Source of the DNA: an uncultured Bacteroidales bacterium
GTDB taxonomy: Bacteria; Bacteroidota; Bacteroidia; Bacteroidales; P3
Assembly (NCBI GenBank): GCA_947177845.1
Contig: CAMWVZ010000057.1
Span: forward strand, 1-6,576
DNA: 6,576 bases
Reading direction: 5' to 3'
Part shown: positions 6,300 to 6,576 of the stretch, in pieces
Numbering within the stretch: the stretch's first letter is position 1
How the letters are laid out: every line of letters starts with the position of its first letter
The notes under the pieces: model-generated
Seen by the model: only the letters and a program-made list of their open reading frames with translations
Database searches by the model: none
Told to the model about the DNA's origin: nothing
Made by a program: the position numbers and the translations under genes

Positions 6300-6576
6300 A
6301 TGGCAAAAGAAACATTTGTGCGTACCAAACCCCACGTGAACATTGGTACCATCGGTCACGTTGACCACGGCAAAACCACCTTGACCGCCGCCATTACCAC
6401 CGTTTTGGCTAAGAAAGGTCTTTCGGAAGTAAAATCGTTCGATTCTATCGACAACGCTCCCGAAGAAAAGGAACGCGGTATCACCATCAACACCGCTCAC
6501 GTTGAGTATCAGACGGAAAACCGTCACTATGCGCACGTTGACTGCCCGGGCCACGCCGACTACGTTAAGAACATGG
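6300..6576 (+). CDS. tuf: Elongation factor Tu, N-terminal part (cut by window edge)
   Basis: The first 92 codons are present; the frame is open at the right edge. EF-Tu is the GTPase that brings aminoacyl-tRNA to the ribosome. The start MAKETFVRTKPHVNIGTIGH is typical of Bacteroidales EF-Tu. The P-loop GHVDHGKT is at 19-26, switch I with RGITIN at 59-64 (Thr62, magnesium-binding), and the G3 motif DCPGH at 81-85. The rest of the GTPase domain and domains 2 and 3 (about 300 residues) lie outside. The ATG is preceded by an A-rich stretch with no Shine-Dalgarno sequence, usual in Bacteroidota. No clear TAnnTTTG promoter lies between the last tRNA and tuf, so it is probably transcribed with the tRNAs from P1/P2. 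Confidence 0.98.
   Translation, partial: MAKETFVRTKPHVNIGTIGHVDHGKTTLTAAITTVLAKKGLSEVKSFDSIDNAPEEKERGITINTAHVEYQTENRHYAHVDCPGHADYVKNM

Overview
This window carries ordinary chromosomal housekeeping genes of a member of the Bacteroidota, most likely order Bacteroidales. The evidence is the EF-Tu N-terminus, the Rho N-terminal domain running into a basic, Ala/Pro-rich linker, the lack of Shine-Dalgarno sequences with A-rich stretches before start codons, and five upstream elements matching the Bacteroidota promoter pattern (TTTG or TTG, a spacer usually of 19-20 bases, then TAnnTTTG). The genus cannot be named from the sequence. The coding DNA is fairly GC-rich, while the short intergenic regions are AT-rich.

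Layout. The left 5.6 kb is read on the minus strand, in the order sulP (3874-5565), topA (1427-3811), pfkA (425-1414) and the 5' end of rho (1-299, cut by the window edge). sulP encodes an anion transporter with a C-terminal STAS domain. topA encodes DNA topoisomerase I and lies 12 bases before pfkA (ATP-dependent 6-phosphofructokinase), so those two are probably one transcript. rho has its own well-formed promoter in the 125-base gap after pfkA. The right 0.9 kb is read on the plus strand: tRNA-Thr(UGU), tRNA-Tyr(GUA), tRNA-Gly(UCC), tRNA-Thr(GGU), then the 5' end of tuf (EF-Tu, from 6300, cut by the window edge). This is the same gene order and the same anticodons as the Escherichia coli thrU-tyrU-glyT-thrT-tufB operon.

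Regulation. The 297 bases between sulP and the first tRNA (5566-5862) hold a divergent control region: one promoter for sulP on the minus strand and two consensus-like promoters (P1, P2) facing the tRNA-tuf operon. The sulP and P1 -33 boxes are only six bases apart. The -7 boxes of sulP and topA lie inside the longest possible reading frames of those genes, so the downstream ATG is chosen as the start in both cases.

Together, the right-hand operon links translation elongation (EF-Tu) to some of the tRNAs it carries. The left-hand genes cover DNA supercoiling, glycolysis and transcription termination. I see no mobile element, CRISPR array, defence system or novel gene. The most notable details are a weak T-stem in tRNA-Thr(UGU), the divergent/tandem promoter arrangement, a TopA with no zinc-finger cysteines but a lysine-rich tail, and a possible AT-hook in Rho.
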